From Spirochaetaceae bacterium (GTDB lineage Bacteria; Spirochaetota; Leptospiria; Leptospirales; Leptonemataceae): a stretch of DNA of 55,839 nt. The notes under the pieces were generated by a model. It saw only the letters and a program-made list of their open reading frames with translations. It searched no databases and was not told where the DNA came from. Below, in pieces: positions 10,440 through 21,100 of this stretch. The stretch spans positions 1 through 55,839 of the forward strand of contig PCBI01000001.1 of assembly GCA_002730875.1 (NCBI GenBank). Direction: 5' to 3'. The position numbers and the translations under genes are program-made. Numbering within the stretch: the stretch's first letter is position 1; each line of letters starts with the position of its first letter.

Positions 10440-11864
10440 ATGAATGCACGAATCAGCGACATCTTCCACCGCCTGGCAATAGTTTCATTGCTCCCACTGC
10501 TCACCCAATTCTGCGAGAGCCAGAACTCGGATGAGGCGCCCCTCGTTCCCGAAGTAGAGACCGTGAAAATTGAGACTGCATTGCTGGAACGTACTGTGGA
10601 AAAAGGGGCTACGGTTTCTTATCTCGAGAAAGCTGCGGTGTCAGCCCCCATGGAAGGAACGCTTGAGGATATTTTTGTTCATGAAGGTCATCGGGTAGAA
10701 GAAGGTCAACCTATGGCACAGCTCAAAACGCTGGAGTTGGAACTCGCATTGAAACGAGCCCGGGCCAGCGAAGCGAGCGCTCGATCCCAGTGGAGGCTCT
10801 CCGATACGCAATTTCATGAAGCAAAGCGCGAATCCGAGAGATATATCAAGTCCCTGGACACAGCCCGGGCCAATGTTGTGGAAGCTCGCACGCAGTTCAT
10901 GAATGCCAAGAACAATCTACAAAACAAGAAGCAGATATTTTTACTTGGCGGCGTCTCTGAGATGGAAATGAAGCAGGTCTACTCAAGCTATGTTTCTGCG
11001 ATGACGCGGTATTACCAGGCGAAAAAGAACCTGGAGAATCAGACCATCGGATATCGAAAGCAGGATTTGCAGGAAGCCGGTTACGAGATCCCGAAGGAAA
11101 GCCAGAACCAGAAAAAAGCCCTGATGGAGCTAAACACCCGCACAGATGCTCGGCGAGCAGAAGCTGCAAAATCCGCCTACGAAAGTGCCGTGATTCAAAG
11201 GCAGGCAGCGGAGCAGATGCTAGCCGAGGCGACAATTCGCGCCCCGCTAACCGGTGTAGTGGCAACGCGCGGAAAAGAACCCGGCGAAGAGGTAAAGCCG
11301 GGCGAGCCCTTTCTAACAGTGGTGCGTACGGATGAACTGCTCATTACCACGTCAGTACCTGAGACAGAGTTGCCGCATATATCTATGCAGCAGCTGGCAG
11401 TGGTAAGAGCGGATGTTTATCCCAACATTGAGTTTGAAGGCGAAGTGCATCGGATTTCCCCTGTTATAGACCCGAAGACCAGGACGTTTCAGGTCAGCGT
11501 AATCGTAAAGAATGATGAAGAGCACCCCCTGGCTCCTGGCATGTTCGCCAGGGTAAAGATCAAGACACGCTCCATTGACAGGGCTATTTCTATTCCGCGA
11601 GGGGCAATCCTAACCGATGAAGCATCGGACAATCGCATCATTCCAGGTCAGAGTGTCTCAGTTTTCGTTGTGCGCAACGGCCATGCCTTCCTGCGTGAAC
11701 TGGAGGTGGGAGAGGTATTCGGAGAAAGAATTCAGGTTCTAAAGGGACTTGAGCAAGGCGATATGGTCGTCACTTCCGACCCCTCTCTCCTGAAGGACAG
11801 CATGATGGTACGGATTAGCTCTCCCGATAATCAGCAATCCGAAGAACGGAGTTCCGAAGAATGA
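10440..11864 (+). CDS. RND efflux periplasmic adaptor subunit (membrane fusion protein)
   Basis: This protein links the inner-membrane RND permease to the TolC channel. The 474 residues show the family layout: an N-terminal export signal followed by Cys at about residue 25 (possibly a lipoprotein, although the -1 Phe is atypical), a first half-lipoyl segment ('VSAPMEGTLEDIFVHEGHRVEEGQ' region, about 68-95), a long coiled-coil hairpin (about 100-250), a second half-lipoyl segment ('ATIRAPLTGVVATRG' region, about 260-285), a beta-barrel domain and a membrane-proximal domain. The start lies 2 bases after the TolC stop; its own stop overlaps the next start as ATGA. The substrate cannot be read from the sequence. 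Confidence 0.92.
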   Translation: MNARISDIFHRLAIVSLLPLLTQFCESQNSDEAPLVPEVETVKIETALLERTVEKGATVSYLEKAAVSAPMEGTLEDIFVHEGHRVEEGQPMAQLKTLELELALKRARASEASARSQWRLSDTQFHEAKRESERYIKSLDTARANVVEARTQFMNAKNNLQNKKQIFLLGGVSEMEMKQVYSSYVSAMTRYYQAKKNLENQTIGYRKQDLQEAGYEIPKESQNQKKALMELNTRTDARRAEAAKSAYESAVIQRQAAEQMLAEATIRAPLTGVVATRGKEPGEEVKPGEPFLTVVRTDELLITTSVPETELPHISMQQLAVVRADVYPNIEFEGEVHRISPVIDPKTRTFQVSVIVKNDEEHPLAPGMFARVKIKTRSIDRAISIPRGAILTDEASDNRIIPGQSVSVFVVRNGHAFLRELEVGEVFGERIQVLKGLEQGDMVVTSDPSLLKDSMMVRISSPDNQQSEERSSEE

Positions 11865-13402
11865 TACTGACATTGCAGCATAAGCGGGAAAGAACAGTAC
11901 CGGAAGCCATGATCGCCATGCTTCTGGCTCTTATCACTCTTTCCAGCTGTGAAAAGGCCGGCGATATTCCTGGAATACTGTTGTCCGACCCGGCGGCAGA
12001 TCGCCCAAGGGTGGTCAATTCCAGTCCCCTGCCTGGCCAGAATGCTGTAGAGCTAAACATCCCAATATTTGTCGAATTTGACCGAAAGATGGATGAGCGA
12101 TCCGTGGAGGATTCCTTTTCCCTGACAGGTAGTGCGTCGGCCCCGGGAGAATATCAGTGGGTCGGCAATCGGGTATACTTCGTCACAGATGAACCCCTGT
12201 CTCCAGGGGCCAACTACGAACTAACGGTGCGCGGAACAGCCACTGATGAGGAAGGAGCAAGGCTTGAAATTCCTTATTATCTTTCCTTCTTTGCGGGATC
12301 AAGGATAGATGCCCCGGAGTTATTGACAATGACCCCTGCGCCAAATGCGCAGAACGCAGCACCCGATACGGCGATTGAGCTCGTATTCTCGCGTTCCATG
12401 GACCCGACCACTACAGAAGAAGCATTTCGCATTGCCCCCTCGGTTGACGGTACCACAACATGGGAAGACAGCAATACGAAACTTGTATTTCTGCCTTATG
12501 CACCGCTGGCCGTTGGTCAGTCCTACAGCGTTACCGTAACAACGCAGGCAACGGACGACGAAGGTATTCTACTCTCCAACCAGTTTTCGGCAACCTTCCA
12601 GGTGGGCGATGATTTCCAGCCACCATCAATCGTAAACCTCTTTGAGTCCGGTAACCCCACGGCATTGAGCGCTTCGCAAACCGGCATTTCGAAGGACTCA
12701 GGGTTTCGCGTTGTATTTGATGAAACCATGCATTACAGCAATGCTCGGAATGCAACCTCGCTTCGAGAACGGGACTCGGGTGCCGCCATCAATGGAACCT
12801 ACTCCTGGAACGGTGATTTCACAGAATTGACCTTCACACCTTCGGAGCCGCTGGAGCCGGACACTGAATACAGGTTCCGTGTAGGCACCGGAGCCACCGA
12901 TGAAGCTGGCAATGCGATTCAAAACATCTATACGTTGGACTTCACAGTAGACGACTCCGCCGGGGCTATCAATTCAACACATCTAAGACTTGTGGAAGTC
13001 CGCAAGGTTCATCCGCTAACTACAGAATTAATCAGTACAGATCCGGCCGACATCTCGCCGGTCACTCTACCCGGACCAGTCGGGGCTGGCTGGACCGCGG
13101 AGTTCGAATTCGAATTCAGTCATGACCTGGACGCAGGTACTGTTCTTCCGGAGAATCTCACCATTTCCAAGGTAGCGGGACCCTACCCGAGTTCTGTCTA
13201 TATTGAATCCATACAGTTTCTGGGCACAGGTGCCTTGACGAATAATGTGGTACGCCTTGAGATTTCCGGATTGCATCCGAATTTGTATCGCCTGCGGCTC
13301 TATGGAGCCAGGTCCGGCATTGAATCGGAAACGGCTCCGGGTGAGTCCTCAACCTGGATGGAAGAAAATACAGTAATCTATTTCCAACCGGAGGTTAACT
13401 GA
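11861..13402 (+). CDS. lipoprotein with bacterial Ig-like (Big_5-type) domains, first copy
   Basis: A predicted lipoprotein: a hydrophobic N-terminus ends in the lipobox 'LITLSSC'. An in-frame ATG at 11909 would give a shorter, tidier signal peptide and may be the true start; the listed ATG overlaps the adaptor stop by 4 bases. Three consecutive Ig-like repeats follow, each with 'P..G...V.....I.V.FDR.MD', an extended 'TW.....LVF.P...L..G..Y.V.V' block and 'ATDEEG'-type turns. These are the marks of the Big_5 family, which forms beta-sandwiches on exported proteins. The last 150 residues form a different beta-rich domain. Its position between adaptor and permease genes suggests an accessory part of the pump or its envelope anchoring; that is inference. 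It is a paralogue of the next gene. Confidence 0.82.
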   Translation: MILTLQHKRERTVPEAMIAMLLALITLSSCEKAGDIPGILLSDPAADRPRVVNSSPLPGQNAVELNIPIFVEFDRKMDERSVEDSFSLTGSASAPGEYQWVGNRVYFVTDEPLSPGANYELTVRGTATDEEGARLEIPYYLSFFAGSRIDAPELLTMTPAPNAQNAAPDTAIELVFSRSMDPTTTEEAFRIAPSVDGTTTWEDSNTKLVFLPYAPLAVGQSYSVTVTTQATDDEGILLSNQFSATFQVGDDFQPPSIVNLFESGNPTALSASQTGISKDSGFRVVFDETMHYSNARNATSLRERDSGAAINGTYSWNGDFTELTFTPSEPLEPDTEYRFRVGTGATDEAGNAIQNIYTLDFTVDDSAGAINSTHLRLVEVRKVHPLTTELISTDPADISPVTLPGPVGAGWTAEFEFEFSHDLDAGTVLPENLTISKVAGPYPSSVYIESIQFLGTGALTNNVVRLEISGLHPNLYRLRLYGARSGIESETAPGESSTWMEENTVIYFQPEVN

Positions 13403-15006
13403 TGATTCCTCGCCGGCAAAAAGCTCCCTCAAAGGCAAGTCCCGCCCGAGACCGACGTTGGAAAACCTCAAGATTGCATCAGACCCGGAGTGCCCGTATC
13501 ATCAGGGCTATGCTCTACAGGTTCCTGGCATTCGCCATCCTTGGCCTTGCGGTGCTTCAGAGCTCCTGCAAAGAGGATGATCTGACAGAGATGCTCCTAC
13601 CTGGAGTGACCAGCCCACCGAGAATTCTGGCCGCCTATCCCCCTGATGGCACCCAGGGGCTCGACAGATCCGAAGGAATCTGGGTGGTATTCGACCAGCC
13701 CATGGACGAGCGCCAATCAGAACGGGCCTTTACATTGACGGGTCCTTCCGGACGTATCCAGGGGGCTTTTACCTGGCAAAATGGCACTCGATTGGAATTC
13801 AAGCCGTCACAACAACTGGATGATGCCGGCCAGTATTTTATTCGAGTAGCAGCCTCCGCCGAGTCCATTGCCGGAATCGATCTGGAATCAGATTACAGGG
13901 CTCGCTTTTCGCTCTCAGCGGACACTGAAGGTCCCTCGATCGTAAGCACTACACCAGCAGACGCCGAGCAGGGAGTGGCCGTAGATTCCGACATCCAGGT
14001 TACTTTTTCCGAAGCCGTGGACTTTGCCAGCTTACAGAACGGCATTAGCCTTTCCCCTTCGGTTTCGTTCGTTACTTCTCTGAGCGGAGATGGACGCACG
14101 GTGACCATCCAGCCCAGCTCCAATCTGGTGGTGGGACTGCGCTATTCGCTCTCAATAACCGAGGATGTTCAGGATCTGGAGGGAAATCCACTTTCGAACC
14201 CGGACGTGATATCATTTTTTACCGGAACAGATTTTGAAGCACCGGAGATACTCGCTGTTACCGTCGGGGGGCAGGCCCTGACGGCCGGGATCACTACAAA
14301 CGGAATCGACAAGAATGGACCAATCGTAATTCAATTCAGCGAGCCCATGGCAGCTCTGCTCACGGAAGACAATGTCGATCTCTCTCCTTCTGCCAGCTAT
14401 AGCATCTCATGGAACCTGGCGGGCGACACTCTGACCCTGGATCTCGACGGATTGGAGTCAGAAGCGAACTATGAGATTTCCGTAACCTCGGGCGCCGAAG
14501 ACCTGGCCGGAAATCAGCTGAGCAATCCAGGGGATTATCCTTTCTTCACAGACGCTGCCAATTCGACGCGACCTACAGTGGTATCCGTGGAACAGGTAGA
14601 AGTGGATGTGCCCAATGGGGCGGATGGGGCAAGCGCCACTACGGTCTATAATGCCCTGAATATCGACTATTCAATTGTTGATATCTCCCAAACTGCGGAC
14701 ATGGATCCTGCTCCCGCTTCTATCGAGGAGGCCCTCGTTTTCAGAGTCCTTTTTGACAAGGATATGCAACTAACCAGCCTTTATGAGGCATTGAGCTTTG
14801 TTCCCGTAATCGATACCGGGGGATCCAGTCTATCAGTTCACAGTATACAGTTCGGAAGCGCCCAGAATGAAGTATTCATTTATGCATCCTGGACTCCGGC
14901 AGGAGCCTCCAGCTCCCCGGTCTATGCTCTACAATTCTCCACGCAAGCAAGCGACACCGATGACAACACCCTGGAAGAGCAGTTTCGTAGATATCTTTCC
15001 TTCTGA
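13402..15006 (+). CDS. lipoprotein with bacterial Ig-like (Big_5-type) domains, second copy
   Basis: Paralogue of the preceding gene: lipobox 'VLQSSC', three Ig-like repeats with 'WVVFDQPMDE' and 'VTFSEAVD' motifs and 'EDLAGNQLSNP'-type loops, then a C-terminal domain of about 140 residues. The annotated ATG overlaps the previous stop (TGATG), but the first 36 residues are very basic and lie ahead of the hydrophobic signal. An internal ATG at 13510 ('MLYRFLAF') gives a normal lipoprotein signal and is the likelier start. The stop again overlaps the next start (TGATG). This tight coupling makes co-production with the RND permeases likely. No enzymatic motif is visible. Confidence 0.82.
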   Translation: MIPRRQKAPSKASPARDRRWKTSRLHQTRSARIIRAMLYRFLAFAILGLAVLQSSCKEDDLTEMLLPGVTSPPRILAAYPPDGTQGLDRSEGIWVVFDQPMDERQSERAFTLTGPSGRIQGAFTWQNGTRLEFKPSQQLDDAGQYFIRVAASAESIAGIDLESDYRARFSLSADTEGPSIVSTTPADAEQGVAVDSDIQVTFSEAVDFASLQNGISLSPSVSFVTSLSGDGRTVTIQPSSNLVVGLRYSLSITEDVQDLEGNPLSNPDVISFFTGTDFEAPEILAVTVGGQALTAGITTNGIDKNGPIVIQFSEPMAALLTEDNVDLSPSASYSISWNLAGDTLTLDLDGLESEANYEISVTSGAEDLAGNQLSNPGDYPFFTDAANSTRPTVVSVEQVEVDVPNGADGASATTVYNALNIDYSIVDISQTADMDPAPASIEEALVFRVLFDKDMQLTSLYEALSFVPVIDTGGSSLSVHSIQFGSAQNEVFIYASWTPAGASSSPVYALQFSTQASDTDDNTLEEQFRRYLSF

Positions 15007-18000
15007 TGTTTCGCTTCTTCTTGTCCAGACCCATAGCAAGCCTGATGGTCACAGGCTTCCTTCTGCTCATTGGATTGCTGGGACTGAGTCGGCTTCGCAT
15101 TTCCCTTTTTCCGGACCTTGAGGTCCCGCGAATCTATCTGCTAACCAGATTCCCTGGAATGGCGCCGGCCCAGGTCGAGCAGATGGTGACCGTTCCCCTG
15201 GAAGAAACCATAGGTAGCGTTACCGGTCTGGAATCCATGGAATCCCGAAGCGAGCGCGGCCTATCTGTTATAGAAACCACCTTTGACTGGGATACAGATC
15301 GGGACCTGGCGATGATCGAGCTTCGCCAGAAACTGGACCAGATCTATACTGCCATGCCAGAAAGCGCATCGCGTACGATCATGGTGCCCTATGATCCCTC
15401 CCGGGATCCGATTATGGTTCTTCATGTTCAGGATAAAGGTCTGGGCAAACGTCTACGCTTCTTTCTGGACACAGTGCTTCGACCGGACCTTGAGCAGATT
15501 GATGGAGTGGCTGCCCTTGAAATCAATGGGGGCTATCAGCGGGAAATTAGTATAAACATCGACCGGCCTCGGCTCTATGGATACGGACTCGATATTCAAT
15601 CCGTGGTCGAATCTGTGCGAGGCCATAACATATCCGAACCCATAGGAGCAGTGCAGTCCGGACACTTTGAAAAAACGGTGCGCATCGATGCGCGAGCGCA
15701 TACTCTTTCAGACCTGAAACAGATCCCTATCGGCAAAGGCGAAAATGGCGCTGCTGTGCTGCTATCGGAGGTAGCATCCATTGAAAATGGCTACGCCGAC
15801 CGGTATGGCGAGACTCTTATTAACGGAGAACCCGGGATTATTCTGGGTCTGCGAAAAGAACCCGGGGCCAATACCCTGGATACATCAGAAGCCATCCAAA
15901 AAGAGATAGAAAGCATCAACAGGAAGCATGGACAACATGTTGAATTAAGAATCATTGAAGACCAGTCCAGGTTCGTGAGAGACTCAATTTCATCGGTGCG
16001 AAACGCAGCGATTCTGGGAGGCGCTATCGCATTCTTGCTACTCCTTGTCTTTCTGTCCAATATCCGGACCGCCGGAATAGTGGCTTTGACAATGCCGGTA
16101 GCGATACTGATCTCCTTTGGGGTTCTTTACCTTCTGGATGTATCATTAAACGTAATGAGCCTGAGCGGCATCGCCCTGGGTATTGGAATGCTCATCGATG
16201 GCTCCATTATGGTGAGCGAATCCATTGACCGATTAATCTCCGGTGATCCGGAGTCCGGAAGGACCGAAAATCTGGAGAGAGTACTCGCCGGCACAAAAAG
16301 AGTGATCGGATCCCTTTTTGCATCTACGCTCACCACGGTAGTGGTCTTCTTTCCTATCATTTTTGTATCGGGCATTGCAGCGGCCCTTTTCCAGGATCTG
16401 GCCATCGCAGTAATCACTTCCCTTCTGGCCGGGTTATTCTGCTCCGCAATACTCATTCCCGTGCTTACTCTTCTTAGTCTGCACAAAGGATCCCGGACAG
16501 ATTCAAAGATTCGGGGAGGTAAATCTCTGACCGATCGCTTACAGAACATGACAGGGCGATTCCAGGGTTTTCTTGAGAAGGTAGAGAGCCGCTATGCTGG
16601 CAGTATGAACTGGGCCTTAGAATCGCCGCGAGTTGTGGTTATACTCGTGGCTCTGAGCTCGATAGCCGGTATTGCTTCGCTCCTTCTGCTTCCACGCGGT
16701 ATTATGCCTGCCACCGGTACGAATATAATAAATGCTCAGATTACGCTACCCGAAGGGACTCCATACAAAAGAACCGCAGAATTTGCCGCAACCATTGAAC
16801 GAGAGGCAAGAACCGCGGGTCTTGTCGAGCAAAGTGTAATCAGCGTTGGCCACGAAAACGATGATCCCTCCGAGCAGGTGCTCGGAAAGAATCCGCAGAA
16901 CTTTGCCACCCTCACTCTCTTTCTCAGTCCCGGTATACAACCGGATGAGGCAGTAGAGAGAATCAAAGCATTGTTACCCGAGTCACACCCGATTCCCATT
17001 GAAGCGATTCGAAGACCCGGCCCGATCCAGCGTATCATTGGGGAGGGACAAAATGAGTTCGAGATAGAACTAAAGGATATCTCCGATTCGCCGGGCGCAA
17101 GCCTGCTGCGAAAGGTAGCAAACGCTTTGCCGGCTATCCCGGGTGTGCTCTCTGTAGAGAAGAAAAACCTTCATCGACAGCCTTTGCTCGACGTCGACCT
17201 GGATCGAGAATTGCTTTCCCAGAGCGGTATTTCCCCTTCCCAGTTGGCCTCCCATCTTCGCAGCTCCGTTGACGGCATGGCAGCTTCTGTGTTCCGTGAA
17301 GGCGACCGAAGCATTGATATTCGCGTGAGGCTCGAGCATCCGTATAGAAAAACCTCGGATGATCTCCAGGCGGTCCGACTTTCCACTCAAGATGGGAAAC
17401 AAATTGCTCTCACGGGATTGATCCGAACTCAGATTCAGAAGGATGACCCGGCTCTGCTTCGTTCGAATCAACGGCGAGTGCATCGACTGCGGTTCCGGAC
17501 CACGGAAGACTCTGCGGACAGGGCAGTAACCAGAGCTTACGAAAGAATGGAGCAGCTAATGAAGGCTGAGGTTCCGTCCGGCTCAACGGACCCAAAGGAC
17601 TCAACAGAGGCTAGAGACCCGTCAAAGAATCGGTTCACTATCCAGCCCGTAAATGCAAAGACCATCGATTCTCTCAAGAGTTTGCTCTTTGCTTTTGCCT
17701 TTTCCTGTGTATTAATTTACCAGCTTCTGGCCGGTCAGTTTGAGTCTCTGCTCCATCCGCTTGCTCTGCTACTCTCTATCCCGAGTCTAATGGTGGGCGC
17801 TGGTGTTGCTCTGTTCATATCGCAATCAGGGCTAAACATCAGCTCGGGCATAGGAATCATTATGCTGAGCGGCATTGTCATAAACGCTTCCATTGCCCTG
17901 TTCGAAGGCATTGAAATCAGAAAATCCGAAATGGAGGTCCAGACCACTTCGGATCTCATCAGGTGTATCATCGAAGCCGGACAGAGTCGCATTCGCCCAA

Positions 18001-18185
18001 TTCTTCTCACTACGTTTACGACGATCGGAGGAATTCTTCCTCTGGCGATAGGAATTGGCAGTGGTTCAGAAAATCAACAGCCAATGGGGATAGCCATGGT
18101 GGGTGGCCTTCTTGTGGGGACGGCCGTCGCGCTGATTGCATTTCCAACGTTCTACTATCTCATTGAGAGGCGTAAGCTCCAATGA
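15006..18185 (+). CDS. RND-family efflux permease, first copy
   Basis: Inner-membrane proton-driven transporter of the RND superfamily; its 1,059 residues are normal for the family. It shows TM1 at the extreme N-terminus ('FFLSRPIASLMVTGFLLLIG'), a first porter domain, TM2-TM6 (about 330-470) with 'LGIGMLIDGSIMVSESIDR', a second porter domain, and TM7-TM12 at the C-terminus with 'GAGVALFIS' and 'LLTTFTTIGGILPL'. TM4 has a single Asp (about D398, 'IDG') where drug-type AcrB proteins have two; metal-type CzcA pumps also have Asp-Gly here, but this alone does not fix the substrate. The stop overlaps the second permease start (ATGA). Two permeases per operon suggest a hetero-oligomeric or dual pump. 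Confidence 0.92.
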   Translation: MFRFFLSRPIASLMVTGFLLLIGLLGLSRLRISLFPDLEVPRIYLLTRFPGMAPAQVEQMVTVPLEETIGSVTGLESMESRSERGLSVIETTFDWDTDRDLAMIELRQKLDQIYTAMPESASRTIMVPYDPSRDPIMVLHVQDKGLGKRLRFFLDTVLRPDLEQIDGVAALEINGGYQREISINIDRPRLYGYGLDIQSVVESVRGHNISEPIGAVQSGHFEKTVRIDARAHTLSDLKQIPIGKGENGAAVLLSEVASIENGYADRYGETLINGEPGIILGLRKEPGANTLDTSEAIQKEIESINRKHGQHVELRIIEDQSRFVRDSISSVRNAAILGGAIAFLLLLVFLSNIRTAGIVALTMPVAILISFGVLYLLDVSLNVMSLSGIALGIGMLIDGSIMVSESIDRLISGDPESGRTENLERVLAGTKRVIGSLFASTLTTVVVFFPIIFVSGIAAALFQDLAIAVITSLLAGLFCSAILIPVLTLLSLHKGSRTDSKIRGGKSLTDRLQNMTGRFQGFLEKVESRYAGSMNWALESPRVVVILVALSSIAGIASLLLLPRGIMPATGTNIINAQITLPEGTPYKRTAEFAATIEREARTAGLVEQSVISVGHENDDPSEQVLGKNPQNFATLTLFLSPGIQPDEAVERIKALLPESHPIPIEAIRRPGPIQRIIGEGQNEFEIELKDISDSPGASLLRKVANALPAIPGVLSVEKKNLHRQPLLDVDLDRELLSQSGISPSQLASHLRSSVDGMAASVFREGDRSIDIRVRLEHPYRKTSDDLQAVRLSTQDGKQIALTGLIRTQIQKDDPALLRSNQRRVHRLRFRTTEDSADRAVTRAYERMEQLMKAEVPSGSTDPKDSTEARDPSKNRFTIQPVNAKTIDSLKSLLFAFAFSCVLIYQLLAGQFESLLHPLALLLSIPSLMVGAGVALFISQSGLNISSGIGIIMLSGIVINASIALFEGIEIRKSEMEVQTTSDLIRCIIEAGQSRIRPILLTTFTTIGGILPLAIGIGSGSENQQPMGIAMVGGLLVGTAVALIAFPTFYYLIERRKLQ

Positions 18186-21100
18186 GCAAGAAAAGGAACA
18201 ATCGGGGCGGCGATCGGAGATCCTCAGAATCCCCGACCTCGCCCACGTCAGAGAACCCTGATGATTTTGAGCAAGGATCCGTCCCCACGCTTTCAAGGAA
18301 TACCGGTCCCGGCGAGAGTGCACAAAGACCATCCGGCAACATCTATCGTCAAATCCTGGGCCGACCGATGGCCATCTTCATGCTGGCTGCCGTCATTGTT
18401 CAGCTGGGAGTTGTGGCCCTGGTTCAGCTGCCAATCTCGCTATTGCCGAAAGCTGGCACCTCCGGAATCACTGTCGTCACTCGATACCCGGGCACGGATC
18501 CTGAAACCGTCGAAAGGCTTCTAACTATTCCACTCGAACGAAGTCTCAGCGATCTGGCAGGCCTCAAACACCTGATGTCAGAGTCACGCGAGGGAGAGTC
18601 ACGAATCCATGCCATCTTCGAGGCGGATGAGCCAATTCAGATAAGGATCAATCAGGCAAGCGAGCTAATCCAACCTGTTGCTGGCATGTTTCCCCGGGAA
18701 GTAAATCGCCCTTACATAGTGGAATACAGCTCCAACGATCAACCCATCTTTGCCTTCTCTCTAAGTAGCGATCAGCGAAACCTGGATTCGCTTCGCGCTT
18801 ATGCCGATGAACATCTGAAGACCCACTTCAGTAAGATCAATGGAGTCACCGAGGTACTCATCACAGGGGGCAATCCAAGAGAGATCCAGGTAGTCATGGA
18901 TCCCCGGCTCCTGGCCAGCCGTTCTCTCGACCCTGGGGCCCTGGCACGCTCTATTTCCCCGGCCAATACTGTCACATCGGCCGGATCGATTGATCACGGA
19001 CAGGTACGATCTGTAAACATTGATTCGGCCATTGAGGACATGGAAGAATTACAGACTCTTCCGGACTACATTGGGTCAACTTCGGTAAGCCATTGGACCA
19101 GCGTAGAGGATGCGCATCGTGAGCCCGAAAGCATTTCTAGAACAGATGGGGAGCGTCGGGTTACGGTATACATTAAGAGGGCTGCCTCCGCCAGTATCCT
19201 GTCCGTCACAGAGCAGGCAGCAGAGACTCTGAATGGACTAAAGCTACCTCCGGACATCAAACATACAGTCACACTGAACCAGGGCGAAAGCGTAGCTGAG
19301 AGTCTTCAGTCCCTCGTTAATGCCTGTATCCAGGGAACGGTCATATCGATTCTTGTGATGTTTGTCTTTCTGAGAAACGGTCGCTTAACCGTGTTTACTG
19401 CTCTCAGCATCCCCTTCTCTGTGCTGGGTGTCTTCTTTTTTCTGATGCTGGCCGATGTGGGACTACATGCCATGACATTAAGCGCTCTGGCATTGAGCGC
19501 CGGCATCCTGATCGACAATGCCATTGTGGTCTCGGAGCGCACCTATCGATTATACGAATCAGGAACGGCCAGTTTGGAGAACCGGGCAGAAGTTCTGAGT
19601 AGGTCCACGGTAGAACTGATGGCCGGTACTGCCACTACCTTGATCACCTTCATACCCATTGCCTTCCTCTCCGGTCCAACAAAGGACCGCTACATGGACT
19701 TCGTTATAACGATAAGCGCTGCGCTGATTCTTTCCTTGTTCTTTGCGCTTTTCGTGCTCCCAAACACGCTTCGCCAGAGCTGGCTAATAGAAAGGCCCCA
19801 TAGCCTTACCGCAAGAATTCGCAGTATTGTCGACGGATTTATTTCCCAGGTCCGTTCGATATTCGGCTCCGGTTTCCTCCGACCTGGAAGGCCTTCGAGT
19901 CGGGCCGCAGGGGCTTTGGGACCTGTAGAGCAACGAAATGCACCCTCTGTCTCGCATTCGGGTTTCGGAGTGGGAGCGCCAGCAACTAAAGCCATATTCA
20001 GCAAGGGATTCGAGTTCTGCATCAACCATTGGAGAAAGCTGGCAATAGCAAACGGCATTGTTATCCTTTCCCTGCCCGTGCTGTTCTGGATGGCACCAGC
20101 TGTCTCTGGCTCAACCAACCTGGATCGCACGTTACACGCACGCGTGAGTCTCCCAACGGGCATTCATCTGGAACGAACGGCTCAAATCTTTGACAGGCTG
20201 GAATCCATCGCGACAAAGAATCACTTTGTGAAGAAGGTGGATGCAAAAATCGAAAAGAATCAGGGTGATCTCTATATTACCCTGGTTGACGATGTGCGCG
20301 AAGGCAGCGGGCGAGAAAGGGCCCGGGAAAGCCTGAACAAAGAACTTTCGGTTGTTCGCCCGGCATTTGTGCACTTCGATGAAGGCGGTAATGAAGACAA
20401 GACTTACTCTCTGAGACTGAGCTTTCTGGGCAGCAATTATGCAGAGATCAAGCCCGCTATAGATGGCTTTTCGAAGCAGGTCGAAAGCGTTCCCGGGGTA
20501 AGTCGCGTAATCTATCACTTCAGAGAGCCCAGAATTTACCTGGATTTCCAGCCTGACCAGGATGTCTGGCCACGGGGCGGTCCCCGGCCAGCCGAACTGG
20601 CGCGCAGTATGCGGTACTACATGACAGGTTCTGTAATTTCCAAGTTGCACTGGACTTCCCGGGAATTGGATCTTCGCCTCAAGGGAGACTGGAAACCTTC
20701 CATGGGTGAGCAAGCTCTAATGTCTTTCCCTGTAGCCTACCAGGAGGGCTCCACCGAACTGCGTTCCCTGGGAGAATTCAAGGAGACCAAAGGCGAGCCA
20801 ACGATCTGGCGCGATAACAAACGTAGGGCTCTCTCTATCTCAGTAGAAATGAAAGACCCGGCTCATGAAAAGGTCATAGAAGCGATACACGAATTCTTTA
20901 ACGAAAGTGTAGATAACCCGGACCTAACCTTCTCGGTGAGCCGCGAATATCGGGAAGGCCAGGGGCAGATTCAGGAACTCATTCTTGCGGTTGTCGTCGC
21001 TCTGGTCCTGATTTACTTCGTTCTGGGTGCCCTGCTGGAAAGCCTGCTGCGACCCTTAATTGTGATGCTTACCATTCCGGTGCCTATGGCTGCGGGTCTG

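Noticed and set aside
18066..18342. Minus frames at the junction of the two RND genes
   Set aside because: Antisense to two well-supported overlapping genes, with no family resemblance.
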